DNA of 64,000 nt from Lutjanus erythropterus (lineage: Eukaryota > Chordata > Actinopteri > Lutjaniformes > Lutjanidae), in contig CM034607.1 of NCBI GenBank assembly GCA_020091685.1, forward strand, positions 11,337,548 to 11,401,547, given 5' to 3'. Below, one piece after another: positions 1 to 12,972 of the stretch; positions within the stretch are counted from its first letter, which is position 1, and each line of letters opens with the position of its first letter. The position numbers were made by a program, and so were the translations under genes. A model generated the notes under the pieces. It was not told the origin of the DNA and searched no databases. It was given only the letters and a program-made list of their open reading frames with translations.

Positions 1-600
1 TTTTAATGACCGTTAGAGACCATACTGGTGGGCCAAGAGAGACACAAGTGGTTGTTTGCAAAATTGTTGTTTGTTTGTTTTATTTACAAAATGCCCCCAA
101 AAGTAAAGGATTTCCGATAACCTGGGCTCATAAAAGAGGTCAGTGTAACTAAACTGAAGCACTAACAGGTGAGAAATTAACAGCAAAAAAGGGAAACTTA
201 TATAGTGGCTGATCAGGCCATTCTAACACAATGGGGTGAAGGGCTAAGACAACATGTAAACAAGCTATATTGACTTATGCCTGGTGGGGATAAATATCTG
301 ATCAAACTGTCAGGTGTCAGAATATTTTCTGATGGAGAAGGCAAAGTAAGCAAGATAACCAATGAGAACTGACGCTTAACAGTGCAAAAAAAGCAAACAT
401 GGGCTATTAACAATTTATAAGGATAGTCTTATTGTGAAGTTATACCAAGAAAAGTTTCAGACGGATTATTTTAAAATCTGTTTTCTCTTATACCGTATCC
501 TCTATGTGAAAAACGTCTTTTGCACCTGAAACTATAATTTTTCGTATCCACTCTTAAAAGAACCGACAACACTACTTTTCTTGTTTCCTGTTGGTCAACG
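1..600. other. Upstream flank with no recognisable gene
   Basis: AT-rich DNA upstream of tert. I see no exon-like reading frame, RNA gene or clear repeat. Open frames here are short and have no similarity that I recognise. Confidence 0.5.
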
Positions 601-805
601 CTGAGTTCGACGCTGGAGTATGAGGCCATCTGATTGGACTTTTCTAGAAAACTGGTCTCTCATTGGCTGACGATGACGCGGTCCCTTAAATTTGTCAACG
701 CAAGCGTGCTAACAACCGTATAAGAAGCCTGCCTGCCATGTCCTGAGTGAGACCACGAGTGTATTAAAGGAGAAGGTGGTAATACAGCGGGGTCATACTG
801 TCAGT
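601..805 (+). promoter_or_regulatory. tert: Putative tert promoter and 5' UTR
   Basis: This is the segment just upstream of the tert start codon. It holds two inverted CCAAT boxes (ATTGG at 633-637 and 662-666) and two TGACG half-sites (668-672 and 674-678) resembling CRE/ATF sites, with no obvious TATA box. A two-codon upstream reading frame (ATG TCC TGA, 738-746) lies 60 bases before the tert ATG. The transcription start is not known, so the promoter role is inferred from position and motifs only. Confidence 0.35.
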
Positions 806-3800
806 ATGTCTTCGGCTGATATGTCCCCCGTGCTGGACATTCTCCGGTCACTGTATCAACACACGCAGACTCTGGAGGAGTTTGCGGACAGCATCGTGTT
901 CAGAGAGGGACAGAGAGCCGTGCTCAGTGAACAGTCCGATACCAACCGCTTCAAATCCTTCGTCCGGGATGTTTTTGTATGTTTTGACAAGGAACTACAG
1001 CAAGTGCCAAGCTGCAAGCAGGTAACTTTTCCCTTCAGTTACTACTAAGTTTTTTAGAGTATATCACTTTAGAGAAGTGTTAAAGCTGCATGAATGTGAC
1101 AGAAGACATGATCCCTCAGTTTTAGGTGTGAAAGAGTTGGAGCGAAGACATGCAGAGGCAGGATATTTTAGCTGGGGTGAAAGGCACAATATGCAACGTG
1201 TATAGACTCAGAAACATGATCTCTTTCACACATTATAAGTATGTGGTGGTGTCTGTATCAGCAGAGACTCTGCCCTCTGTCTGTATTTCTCATTATTTTG
1301 CTAATGCTTTTGTAATCCAAAACGTCTGTATTTGACATCCTGGCAATGAGACACAACAATTAATTATTTTTGGTGCGTTTATGAACAGCTTGGACAAATC
1401 CTACTGATTCTACTTTTAAAAATAAAATTATCATCAAAGGTGACTGACTGTAAATGACTCATACGGGTTATTAAATAAGCAATGAACTTCAACATAAATA
1501 CATTTTTTGTAAAAGCTGTCAAATTTCTAAGAGACTAAATTTAATGCTTTCCTGTTGAGCCCGATTGATATATTGTTTGAGCAATATTATCACCTCGATA
1601 TTATCCTATCACAGCTATGTTAGTCTACATCTTTATCAGCATATATGTTGTGCAATTTACAACAATATACAAGCATATTTAGAAAACCAAATGCAATTTG
1701 CTCTGTTGTCTTGTTACTTCTTATGTTGATGTGATGTATTCTCCACAGATCTGCACTCTGCCAGAGCTGCTGGCCTTTGTTCTAAACAGTCTGAAAAGAA
1801 AACGAAAACGAAACGTCTTGGCAAATGGCTACAATTTTCTGTCCGTGGCTCAGGAGGAGCGAGATGCAGACCACTTCAAGTTCCAAGGCGATGTAACCCA
1901 AAGCGCTGCCTACATCCACGGCAGTGACCTGTGGAAGAAAGTCGCGATGCGTCTTGGAACAGACATCACACGGTACCTGCTGGAGAACTGCTCTGTGTTT
2001 GTGGCGGTCCCTCCTTCATGTGTTTTCCAGGTGTGTGGCGTTCCGGTCTATGACAGGGTGTCCATGTCTGCTGCCTCCACTGGGTTTTATCTCCAGCCTC
2101 GGCGCAGGACACATAATGGCCCTCGGTTTGGAAGGTGTCGACATGCCTTGAAAAGGAGATGGAAAGCTGAGAGTCTTCCCATCGGCAAGAAGAGGAGGAG
2201 AGAAACTGATCAGAAAGATGAGGAGGAGATTACAGTTTGTTCAGGAAAGAGGAGACGGGTAGGACAGGAGATCCAGCGGGTCTACCATGATGAAACCGAG
2301 GAGGTAGGGAAGCATGTGTCTGCGGAACCAACACCATCGATGAAACCTTTGGAAAATGGTGTTCCTGGTTGCAAACAGCCTGCTGAAATGCAAACAGCGA
2401 CACTTCCCTTGGAGGGAGGACCCAGTTGGAGATCAGGGATTTTCCCCCCTTTGCCTTTCTCGCAGTGTTTTATCCGCACACTGGGCTTCCTATACGGGGG
2501 ACGGGGCATGCGTAGCTTCCTTCTCAATAGGAAAAAGAAGAGCGCTGATGGATACCGACGACTACAAGGGCGAGATCTGGTACGAATGGTCTTCTTTGAG
2601 GGGCTGGCGTATCTGCACGGCCTGGAGAGGAAGCCAAAGAGACTCCCCCGGCGCTTTTTCGACATGGTGCCCCTGTTCAGTCAGCTGATGCGTCGACACA
2701 GGAGATGTCCCTACAGCAGAATACTGCAGAGGATGTGTCCACTGATGGAGGACAGAGATGTTGGACAAGGGGACTTAAGCTCCCTTTTGCCTCAACATTG
2801 TGCACATCACCGCGTTTACCTGTTCGTCAAGCAGTGCCTCTCGGCTGTGATCCCTCAGGAGCTGTGGGGCTCCGACCACAACCGGCTTCAGTTCTTTGTC
2901 AGGGTCCGGGGCTTCCTGCGCAGTGGCAAGTTTGAGAAGCTCTCGCTGTCTGAGCTGATGTGGAAGATGAAGGTGGATGACTGTGATTGGTTAAAGATCA
3001 GTAAAAGAGGTAAGATTGTCATAAGTGGTAAATAGTTTTTTTCTCCAAATGTTTTTTGGCTGTTTTAACTTGGACTGTACCAAATGTTTTTTTTAGTTAG
3101 TTTGTTTTTTATATTTGAAGCTTCTGTTGAGGTTTTTGAATGTCTGTTGTCATTTTTTTTTTGACATCATCACCCTAAAAAGACTTAATAAAATAATGAT
3201 TTGTCTTTTTTTTTTTGTAAATTAAATCTACTTTCTTTAATGGATATAAGCCATCAGTTTCATCAACATAAATGTTTTACATTCCTGTTAATACAGGTGT
3301 GTGTGTCCCTTCATATGAAGCATGCAGGACAGCAAACGGTTTTTGACTGCAGTGAAAATGTTTTTTTGAAGGGCTAAAAATTGACAAATATGACTGAAGC
3401 AGGCTATGTCTTGTTTTGTCCACAACCCAAAGATATTCAGTTTATTGTCACAGAGGACTAAACAGACCAGACAGCGTTTATATTTCAGACTTTTCATCCT
3501 TTAGAAGGACTCATAACAGTTAATCCACTATTAAAATAGTTGGCACTCAATTTAATAGTTGATTCATTGACTAATTGTTGCAGCTCTATTTTAGACTTCA
3601 CAACTATCTAGAGTTTCTCTGGAAATATTTGGATCACATGAGTCAGACAAAATCTTATGCAGTACTACTACTACTGTAAATTGCGTGATTATATTTTTTA
3701 TTTTTAAAAAGTGGGTCCTTTGAAAAACGTTTGTGAGACACTGCTCTAGACCACATCACTCTTATCTGCAGGGAAGATCCCATCCAGTGAGCTCTCGTAC

Positions 3801-6800
3801 CGGACAAAGGTCCTGGGTCAGTTCCTGGCTTGGCTTCTCGACGGCTACGTTGTGGGCCTGGTTCGGGCCTGTTTCTACGTCACTGAGAGCGTGGGCCAGA
3901 AGAACGCTCTCAGGTTCTACAGACAGGAAGTCTGGGCAAAGCTGCAGGACTTGGCCTTCAGGTACACACATACACACACTTGCAAAGGCCTCTCATGATG
4001 ATATAAAACTCGAGCAAATAAAAGTCTGGACAGGAAGCTGCTGACTTAATGTAATGTAAAGTTTTGATAATTTTATTGATATGCTAATCCTAAACTCATC
4101 CATAAATTCCTCTATGAGTCTTTGTTTGGAAAAGCTGCTTTTTCTGCATTGGGAATCAACATGTGGAATTCCTTACCCACAGAATTCAAACTGGATCTTG
4201 ATTAGGATCATTTTAAACTCAAACTAGTCATGAATAATCTGCTTCTCCTTGTTTTATGGTGTTATAGTTTGTGTCCTGTATTTATTGTGGAGTTCTGAAC
4301 ATAAGTATTTATTGTAAGTGTGTGTTTTGTACTGTCTCTTTTGTTTATGTTGCTGGGTTTTATGTATTTTACAGGCCCAGCTAGGGACGGACATAGCACA
4401 TTAGCTTAGGCGATAAATACTGCGCTATGTGGCATTGGTTTCTGATTTAGAGGTCACCTCTCCAAGGGTCAGATGGAGGAGTTGACTCCAGCTCAGGTGG
4501 CGTCCCTCCCCAAAGCCACTGTCATCTCCCGCCTTCGCTTCATTCCCAAGTCTGATGGCATGAGGCCGATCACACGAGTCATAGGAGCTGATGCCAAAAC
4601 AAGGGTACATTCTGATTATCTTCATACCGTTGAGCTGTGTGTTATTACACACCACGAGTGTGTGTACATTTTTTTAGGACATTTCTGTTCCTCTGCAGCT
4701 CTACCGAGGGCACGTCCGGGACCTGCTGGATATGCTGCGGGCCTGTGTGCGCTCCGCTCCATCCCTCCTGGGATCCACAGTGTGGGGGATGACTGATATC
4801 CACAAGGTGTTACGCTGTAGAGCGCCATCCCAGAAGGACACGCCACAACCCCTCTACTTTGTTAAGGTTGGTTTTTGTTCGACTCCCACCTGTGGTCCAT
4901 TTGCTGCATGTGTACCTAATGAGTAAAGCTCATCAGCGCAGGGAGCCAGTAAACACTAAAATGTAAAGTAAAATGCTGGTGATTGGTTGTCTGTTACATT
5001 GGCTGTCTTAAAACATCTAACACAATGAATTAAGGTTGATGGGCTCAACCCTGATGTTCATACAAGTATACATAAAACTGAAAAAATAGGCCTCAGGTTC
5101 TTTTCCCGTCATATATTCATTCTGTTTTTTCTGTGCATTTAAGGTGGATGTGAGTGGAGCCTATGAGAGTCTTCCTCATGACAAACTCATTGAGGTGATT
5201 GGCCAGGCTCTGTCACCTGTCCAGGATGAACTCTTTACCATCCGCCGCTATGCCAAAATCTGGCTCGATTCCCACGAGGGCCTGAAAAAGGCCTTTGTTA
5301 GACAGGTAGTACCGTCATACACACACATACAGCACCCAGTATGCATGCGTCAGTGTACACACACACAGTATTACACCCCATTGAGTTTCTCATGTTTGTT
5401 AATACAGGCAGATTTCCTGGAGGATAACATGGGATCCACCAACATGAAAGGGTTTGTGATGTCACTGCAGAAGAAAGGGAAAGTTCATCATACTATACTG
5501 GTCGAGCAGGTGAGAGTGATGTCATCAGATCTTTTTTTGATAAGGACGTTTGATTCTTCTTGTAATTTTATTTCTTTTCTTCCTCTCAGCACTTCTGCTC
5601 AGATCTTCATGGCAGAGAGGCGTTGCAGTTCTTCACCCAAATGCTAACTGGCAGCGTTGTCCAGTTTGGGAAGAAGTAAGCATCACCGACATCGACTGGA
5701 ACGACCTGTCACAGCTCATTTGTAAATGTGATCATAGGCAAAGAACAGTCCCTCCTTAATTTGCCCCTTTTCAGCGTAGTTACAATCCGATTTCTTTGTG
5801 TTTCAGAACTTACCGTCAGTGTCGAGGAATTCCTCAGGGCTCAGTCGTGTCCAGTCTGCTCTGCTGTCTCTGCTACGGTCACATGGAGCGCATCCTGTTC
5901 AAAGACATTACTGCAAAGAAAGGGTACAGCAGACGGCTGTGCACTTCAGTCAGCTTCCATAGATGTAGTAACACATGTGCAGCAGCAGGAGGCAGTCTTT
6001 CTGTACTGTGGCTCATTTCGGTTTACTCTCTGTTTTATTTTGTTCTCTCTGTGTCCTGTAGGTGTTTGATGAGACTGGTGGATGACTTCCTTCTGATCAC
6101 CCCAGACTTACACGAAGCAGAAACATTTCTCAAGTATGATACTTATATCAAGGTTTTGACACACACGACTGTTCATGTGACACAAGGGCTCAAAACTAAC
6201 AGAGCTGCATCATCTTTACTAATGCACAAAAATCATGATCGTGTGCAACTTAGAAAATCCATTATTAACTACATTATTTACAAAACTTTAGACTATCCCG
6301 GCTGTAGGAGAAGTCATAGTAGTTTGTTGCCACTAGTTTGATTTGCAGTCATTTTCTCATGGCTGTAAAGCTGTTACCATACAAACCATAAAAGATATTG
6401 TTAAGTAAACAGCTGCAATATGATTTTCAGTTCCTGCAGAGCCCTGTAGACCTTTAGACTTACACTTAATTGTCCCCAAGGAGGAAAACACCAATCAGCA
6501 AACAAACAACAAGCAATAACAATGTCTGTGATGTCGCAGCAGAGCGTGCACCATTAAATAAAATTATGAATTGCTTCAAACACATCAGCAAATTAAAATC
6601 AAGTTATAAAATGGCACCAAATGGATTAGGTTTTGCAATCGGATAAACCCAATTCCATTAATATAACATGAAAGAAATAAAGATACAATCCAAGTTTAAG
6701 CAAATGCAGAATAGAACTCAAGTAAAACAAAGATAAAAGACCTCTGCCTGAGGGTCTCATGCTTGTATGGTACTAAAAGGTCAGGATTATGGCAAGAAGC

Positions 6801-9800
6801 AAGGCGACAAAGAGCCCTAAAAGTAATCAATAAGATCATAAAATCATGTCTGAGGTACACTGTGAGCCAGCATTAGGAAGCTGAAACAGAAGTGATGTGA
6901 TCTGTTAAAAGCCTGGCAGCTGGGTTGTATATTCTCTGTAGTCTATTAATAGATGTTTGATATGACAATACTGTTCAAATAGTCAGTGGGTGAGGAGATA
7001 CTGTAAGAGATTTGTAAGATGATACAACAAGACTTTACAAACAAACTTTGCTATATGCTGTTCAGAACTAAATTTAAATCTGATTTAAGTAACTGACTAT
7101 TAAACAAAACAAGATTTCATTCAGCAGGTTAGATCTGTTCTAACGGGAAACGCAGCAGATGGCAGAATTTGTAATATCAGTCTGCTGGGACTCATTATCA
7201 AGAGGAGTATGTTAGTAATTTTCTTCTGAAACCACCATCCTAATCCAAATCTGACCTGGCAGCAGTGTCACCATCACTGCCTCTCTGACTTATCTGTTGC
7301 TGTTGAGAAATCGGAGAAACATCAACATGAATCATAACACTTTCAGTTATAAGTGCTGGTTTGTGCCAACAAGGATTTCTGAGCCTGATTAAATCATGGT
7401 TTAAGTTTAAATTATTTTGCACCGAACTTTTAAACTTAGGATTAAAGATCGAATTTAATTCCCTCTTTAGACCTCAGTTTAGATTTTACTGTAAATCTGG
7501 ATTAAATTTAATTATGTTCCACCAAAACTTTAAACTCCATTGTAGAATTTGTTCCAGCTGAGCCATCATGAGTATGCTAACTAGGCTAATTAAATTTTTA
7601 GTTAACTAGCAAACAATGCAATGTGTTTTCTTTCTATCTAGTTAGAAAACGAGTAGGCTAATGTGTTACCCTTTAGCTAGCTAGCAAACAATGTAGTGTT
7701 CTGCTAAGGAATACAGAGCAGCTGAAAGTTGTTAATTAATCTTTGTTGGTGCACCCAGTCTTATTTCTCAGTGCTGAAGATTTGTACTTAACTTTATTTA
7801 CTAGTTCACTTCTTTTAAAAGTGGTTATATCTGTATCAGCAGATCTAAACTGCGCTACAATTGGAGAAAGGGTTGAGAAAGGCAGATTAAATATGACATG
7901 ATGCTGAATCTTTAATTTAGCGGTTGAAAATGGCCCTTGTATGTTGTGTGTAGGATCTTGCTGGCCGGGGTGCCGCAGTACGGCTTGGTGGTCAACCCGC
8001 AGAAGGTGGTGGTCAACTTTCAGGTGTCTGAAAACGTGGGCGCTTGTCCCGACATTCGTGTGCTGCCCCCTCACTGCCTGTTCCCCTGGTGTGGACTGCT
8101 GCTAGACACGCACTTGCTGGACGTCTACAAAGACTATTCAAGGTAATGCATCCCCACTGTTGGAATTACGCTGTATAATTATTGACTCAAGTGTGCGTCT
8201 TGCATGAGAAGTTATTGTGCTTTTTGCAGTCTTTATGGTTTCTTATAAACTGAGTGAAACCCCTCTCCCCGTACTTTGTACCTACTCATAAACATCATCT
8301 GAGACTATGTATAATAAGGGTTAATGAACAGGTTGTTATTGTGAAATAAATCCCAATAGGATGATGCATCACCGTGACGCGACGTGTAAAATTTTATATA
8401 TACCTGTATATTTTATATGCCTGTGTTAGCACTTTGGCCTGTGAGAAACAAAATTTTGTTTCTGTGTACGCCGCACGTCGAAATGAAAATAAACAATTTG
8501 AACTCGAACTCCCAGTTTAGCATTGAAGATTAATATTCTTGCATAGAACACAGCAAACTTGAGAATTATATCAGCTGTTTTTTCTGTTTACCTGTTGCTT
8601 TGCTTCTCTCACAGCTACGCAGGCCTGTCTTTGCGCAACAGCCTCACACTGGGCTCTTTCCACTCAGCTGGACAGCAGATGAGGAGGAAACTGATGGCTA
8701 TCCTCAGACTCAAGTGCCATCCCCTGTTCTTGGACCTGAAGGTCAGGGAAATAATGGTTTTAAATGTTCAAAAAAAAAAACATGAATGCTCACCATTAAC
8801 ATAATTATCTGATCAGTTTGATAGAAATACAGAATCCCACAAGAAATGTAGCTAAGATGTAAAATAAAATAAAAATAAAAAACAACCTGGAATAAAGAGC
8901 AGCAGACTCAGGAACTAATTTGGCTGGTTTGTTTGTGCTGAAAAAGTACTTTCAGTGCATGAGACCATGAGGTCTCCCGACTAACTGCACACTGAGTGTA
9001 CAAAGATAAGATCTACAACATAGGGATTTACCCTGAAATTTTGTTGAGTGTAACAGTGGATGCCATAAGATACTGCTCAACACTTCTTGTCTGAAAGCAA
9101 GTGCCTTCAAACATTGTAGCTGTTCTCCATGTATGCTGCATGTCAAGATTTTGACCTTCCTATATTATGATTTTTAACCGTCTTTGATGAGATGTTTCAG
9201 TCTGGGTCAAAATGGTGGACTCGCCGACTGACAACAATTATCGGATGAATTGCCATAAAACCGGATACAGACATTCATGTTCCGCTCAGGATGAATTATC
9301 AACCTTTTTGTGAACCTGTAACTTTGAGCCCCATCTCAGGGACTGGATGATCCTTTTTTTATTCTTAGGTATTTATTAAGGAGCATGATGTAGATTTTTT
9401 TTTTTTTTTTTTACGGCAGATGTAACCTGTAGTTTATGAACCCCTGGAAGTAAGAAAGGCTGATAAGTAGTGAGCAAAGCTGAATGATTTAAAATGCCAA
9501 TCTAGCTGATATGACTTTTACAATCTAAACAAACAGTTCTGACTCTTCAAGTGTTCATTTATTTTTTCTAGTAAAGTTAATTGAAAAACTTAACAAATAT
9601 ACTTTAGCATATATTGAGCATTGTAAATAAATGCTCTGACATAACCTGTCAAATCAGATATTATTATTGCCAGTATTTATTGGCATATTTTTAGAATTTA
9701 AAAGATAATATAAATTTCCATAATTGGATGATAATTTATCTGCCCCAATATTTAGTACAGCTAAGTAAGTACAGCTTCTAGCATGGCTGCAAGCTCTTAG

Positions 9801-12800
9801 CCGTGACACCATAGACATAGTTACGTTCAGACACTCAGTGTGTTTCCCAGTAAACGGTCTGCCTCTATCGAAGGACACAAAAACCGTTTATCAACACAGA
9901 GAGTCACAGCCATCAGCTGGAAGTTAACCTCAAATGGCAACAAAGTAGTAAATAACAGCTGTAAACATGCCAAGTGAGTTAATGAGTCATAAAGTTTCAC
10001 TTCAATACACACTGGACAAACAAGGTAGCAGATAGATTGCAGATATGAGCGTTGGGAACAAACAGTCAAACAAATCAAGGAAGACATAACTAGTTAATAT
10101 TGCCATTGTTATATATCATGTACAAATATCGAAGACAGTTTTCCTTTTTGAACTTAATTGAGATGCATAAAGTCCTACATATTCCTTTTTCTGTCACTTT
10201 ATCATAATATAATCATAGATGCTTTTTCCTTCTCAGACCAATTCTCTTGAAGCCATCTACAAAAACATCTACAAGCTGGTGCTGCTTCATGCACTCAGGT
10301 AAACACAGTGACTTTTGACACCTTTTTTTTTTTAATTCAGTTGTTGTCACACATTAGATGCCACTGTCTATTAAGGAGACAGTTCACCCCCAAATCCAAA
10401 ACTTCCTATTTTCCCTCTTACCTGTGCTGTTAATCCTTCTATATTATTATGGTGTGTGTTACTGAGTTTATGAGCTACTGGCCGTAGAAATGTCTGCCTT
10501 CTCTCAGATTTAATCAAAGTTGTATGCACTTGGCTCGTGGTGGTGAAAACACCAAAAAAATACCACTCTGGAAGAAAGTAGTCCCTCAGAAAAATGTTCA
10601 CAACACAGTCTTATCTTGAGTAGAGACTTTCCTGTTGAGTTTTTCAAATGTGCCACAAGTGCCGTCTAGTTCGATTGTGTTCAATTAAAGCAGATATCGC
10701 CCTTTAATTTGTATTACTTATTCAGATTAAAGAAATCGGGGGCACTGTGAAAAATACGTTTGCATTACACACATGAAGTGTTGAAATACAACTGTGGTAA
10801 ACACAAATCAAGAATGCACATTATTCACTTCCCCTCTCAAGTGCGATCATCAGGATGGTTGTCAGTCAATACCTGCACTGCAGTGTACTGCCTTTTATTT
10901 CAGAATGTAAATATCTGAACAGGCAGGGCTCGTGTCTGTATTTTCTTCTGTCTCCGTTATGTTTTTTGTGTTTCTCTGTAGGTTCCATGTGTGTGCCAAG
11001 AGTTTGCCCTTTGGTCAGACGGTTGCTAAGAACCCCGCGTACTTCCTGCAGATGATATGGGACATGGCTGAATACAGCAATCAGCTCATCAGGCTCAGCA
11101 ACAAAGGCAACGTTTCACCTTCATACATCCAGAATGAAGATCATTTAAGCAATGTCTGCTTCAAAACTTACTGTGATTATTTCTCTCTTGTTTCTCTTTA
11201 TCTAGGACTGATTTTAGGCAGTAAGGCCCAGAACGGCCTCGTGCAGTATGAAGCAGTGGAGCTGCTTTTCTGTCTTTCCTTCTTGCTGGTGCTGTCCCAA
11301 CACCGTTCTATCTATAAGGATCTGCTCCCACACCTGCACAAACGTATGTGCTCTCAGAAAACACTCACACATGCACAACAATAGGGCTGGATGACATGGA
11401 CAAAAACAAATATCACCATTCTTTTTTACCAAATACCTCAGTATCAGTTTTTATGTAGGAATGACTCTCTGTGATTTCACAATTAACTATTAATACAATG
11501 AGATTTTTACATCACTTTGCTGTAATGTAGCCTTCAAAACCAGGAAAAGACAACACTTATGCCATATCACAATGCAATGATGAAATCTCTATCCAGTCTC
11601 AAATCACAAGATCAATATTTATCAATATATTGCCCAACCCTACACAAAAGTATCACACGAGAACTATCTATGGCAGCACAAGATGACAAGACATGACTAT
11701 TTTCATGAGCATGAAGCGATCTGTGGCTTCAGAGTCAAAATGATTTCTGCTGGTGCAAGGTGTTAAAATGACTGAATTGAAAGAAAATTAATCACTGATT
11801 GTCGCTGTGTGAGGAGACATTAAAATTAATGTGGTTGCCGTACTGAGACTGTGGTCTGTAAGATGAGCAAAGCCTCTCTATGAAATCATATTCGTGCAGT
11901 TGTCATGTGATGGTCACAGCTATTTAATAAGCCGCTCAGTAACTGTCCAACAATCTGCAACTCACTGATCAAACTGAATCAGTGACATTTCTGCAGAATG
12001 CTTGGTCCCTGCACTCTCAGTTGATGTATGAAAGACATTATTCATTAGACTCAGCCATGCTGCTGCCCATTACACTCTTAGCAAATATCAATCTGCTGTA
12101 TCATGATGTTAAAATGCTCAGCTCGCTGAAAGCGGCAAAACAAAAAAGGGGTTTTGTGTGTGTGTGTGTATGTATTTGCCAACCAACAAAATGAACACTA
12201 AAATTGCACTGCACAGTATGGCTGAACAATTAATCAAAATATTATTGAAATTGCAATATGGCCAAGTGCAATACCTAAATCACAGGAGCAGCTGTTTTTG
12301 GATAAAGGTACAAAGTGTCACAACATTATGAATAAAGCACTGTGGTGCTGGAGAGATGCCTCAGCCTACTAATCATGTTGTCCAGACATAAGGGAACATC
12401 CTTGTTTTGGTACACAAATAATTTTTATTTTATATTTTTTCAGTAAAAATGAAATATAAAAGAAAATTCCAACTAAAACTGACTCATTGCAATTGTAATA
12501 TCTGTCAAAATAATCCCAATATGATTTTTTTTTTTTGCACCCTATTACACCGCTTAATCATCAACACTACACTTACAGTACAACTGGTTTTGTGGCTGCA
12601 GGAAAATCAGAAAAACCTCAGTCTTCTTGAGAAAGACTTGATAAATTAATAACATGTAAACATCCTCATTGCAGCTTGCCAGGAAGGCCCATCCCTTTGA
12701 ATGTGGACTTTAAACCTGACCCAACAAATCTAGATATATGTGCACTTGTACAACCTTTAATTCAATTTTACATATGTAGGGAAAAGTTCAAGGTGATACA

Positions 12801-12972
12801 GTTTACAGCTCACTACCACAGAGAAAAATAAAACATCTTCCATTCTTCTGTGGTCATCCTCTTGACAGGGAAGCGCAGTCTAGAGCGGCGTCTAGGGGAC
12901 CTGAGGCTGGCCAGGGTCCGACAGGCCACGAACCCCAGGACTCCAGTTGACTTCTTGGCCATCCGGACGTAG
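806..12972 (+). CDS. tert: Telomerase reverse transcriptase, 16 coding exons, 1090 aa
   Basis: Catalytic subunit of telomerase, which copies the telomerase RNA template onto chromosome ends in the nucleus. Exons: 806-1021, 1749-3009, 3772-3961, 4451-4604, 4699-4866, 5144-5305, 5408-5509, 5590-5675, 5807-5923, 6062-6133, 7954-8142, 8615-8741, 10237-10298, 10982-11106, 11206-11343, 12869-12972 (3273 nt). The large second exon and 16-exon plan match vertebrate TERT. TEN domain at about residues 1-180; basic linker (KKRRR 219-223, KRRR 239-242) resembling a nuclear localisation signal; motif T FYVTES 527-532; motifs 1/2 LRFIPKSDGMRPI from 584; motif A VDVSGAY with catalytic Asp665; motif B' QCRGIPQGS 784-792; motif C LVDDFLL with Asp826/Asp827; motif D VVNPQK; primer grip WCGLLLD 888-894; C-terminal extension in exons 12-16. 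The ATG at 806 has A at -3 and no in-frame ATG precedes it. Intron 14 uses a GC donor. No frame breaks seen. Confidence 0.97.
3340..3605. repeat. Dispersed teleost repeat fragment in tert intron 2
   Basis: A stretch with a Gln/Lys-like non-coding motif (tgtcttgttttgtccacaac, then an attcagttta-containing stretch) that recurs near 20350-20530 and 20940-21190 in this window. It is a degenerate interspersed repeat; the family is not named here. Confidence 0.5.
8395..8515 (+). repeat. LINE-type 3' end fragment in tert intron 11
   Basis: The segment ends in a 'tttctgtgtacg...aaataaacaatttgaactcgaactc' style tail, typical of truncated 3' ends of teleost non-LTR retrotransposons. No reverse transcriptase coding sequence is attached, so it is a 5'-truncated copy. 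Confidence 0.4.
9195..9345. repeat. Degenerate dispersed repeat in tert intron 12
   Basis: Contains 'attgccataaaaccggatac' followed by 'gacattcatgttcc', a decayed version of a repeat motif (attgccatgaaatttt... gacattcatgg) found widely in teleosts and again near 45530-45610 here. No coding content. Confidence 0.35.
10370..10660. repeat. MITE-like fragment in tert intron 13
   Basis: Begins 'gagacagttcacccccaaat' and runs to about 'cctgttgagtttttcaaatg'. This resembles a common short non-autonomous teleost DNA element. A start of the same kind (gggacagttcacaaatcaaa) recurs at 62742. Only one end is clear, so it is probably a truncated or decayed copy. Confidence 0.45.
11383..11643. repeat. MITE-like element with imperfect terminal inverted repeats in tert intron 15
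   Basis: The left end reads agggctggatgacatgg and the right end attgcccaaccct, whose complement is agggttgggcaat, so the two termini form an imperfect inverted repeat about 260 bp apart. There is no coding capacity. A related internal segment (atacctca... aatgagatttt) appears at 30225-30365. Confidence 0.5.

Noticed and set aside
776..805. Upstream extension of the tert exon 1 frame
   Set aside because: It begins with GTG, and no in-frame ATG exists before 806. The ATG at 806 has a good context and fits the length of fish TERT.
2282..2665. Long minus-strand frame opposite tert exon 2
   Set aside because: It is a shadow of the GC-rich tert coding exon; the plus-strand frame carries TERT homology and the minus frame resembles nothing.
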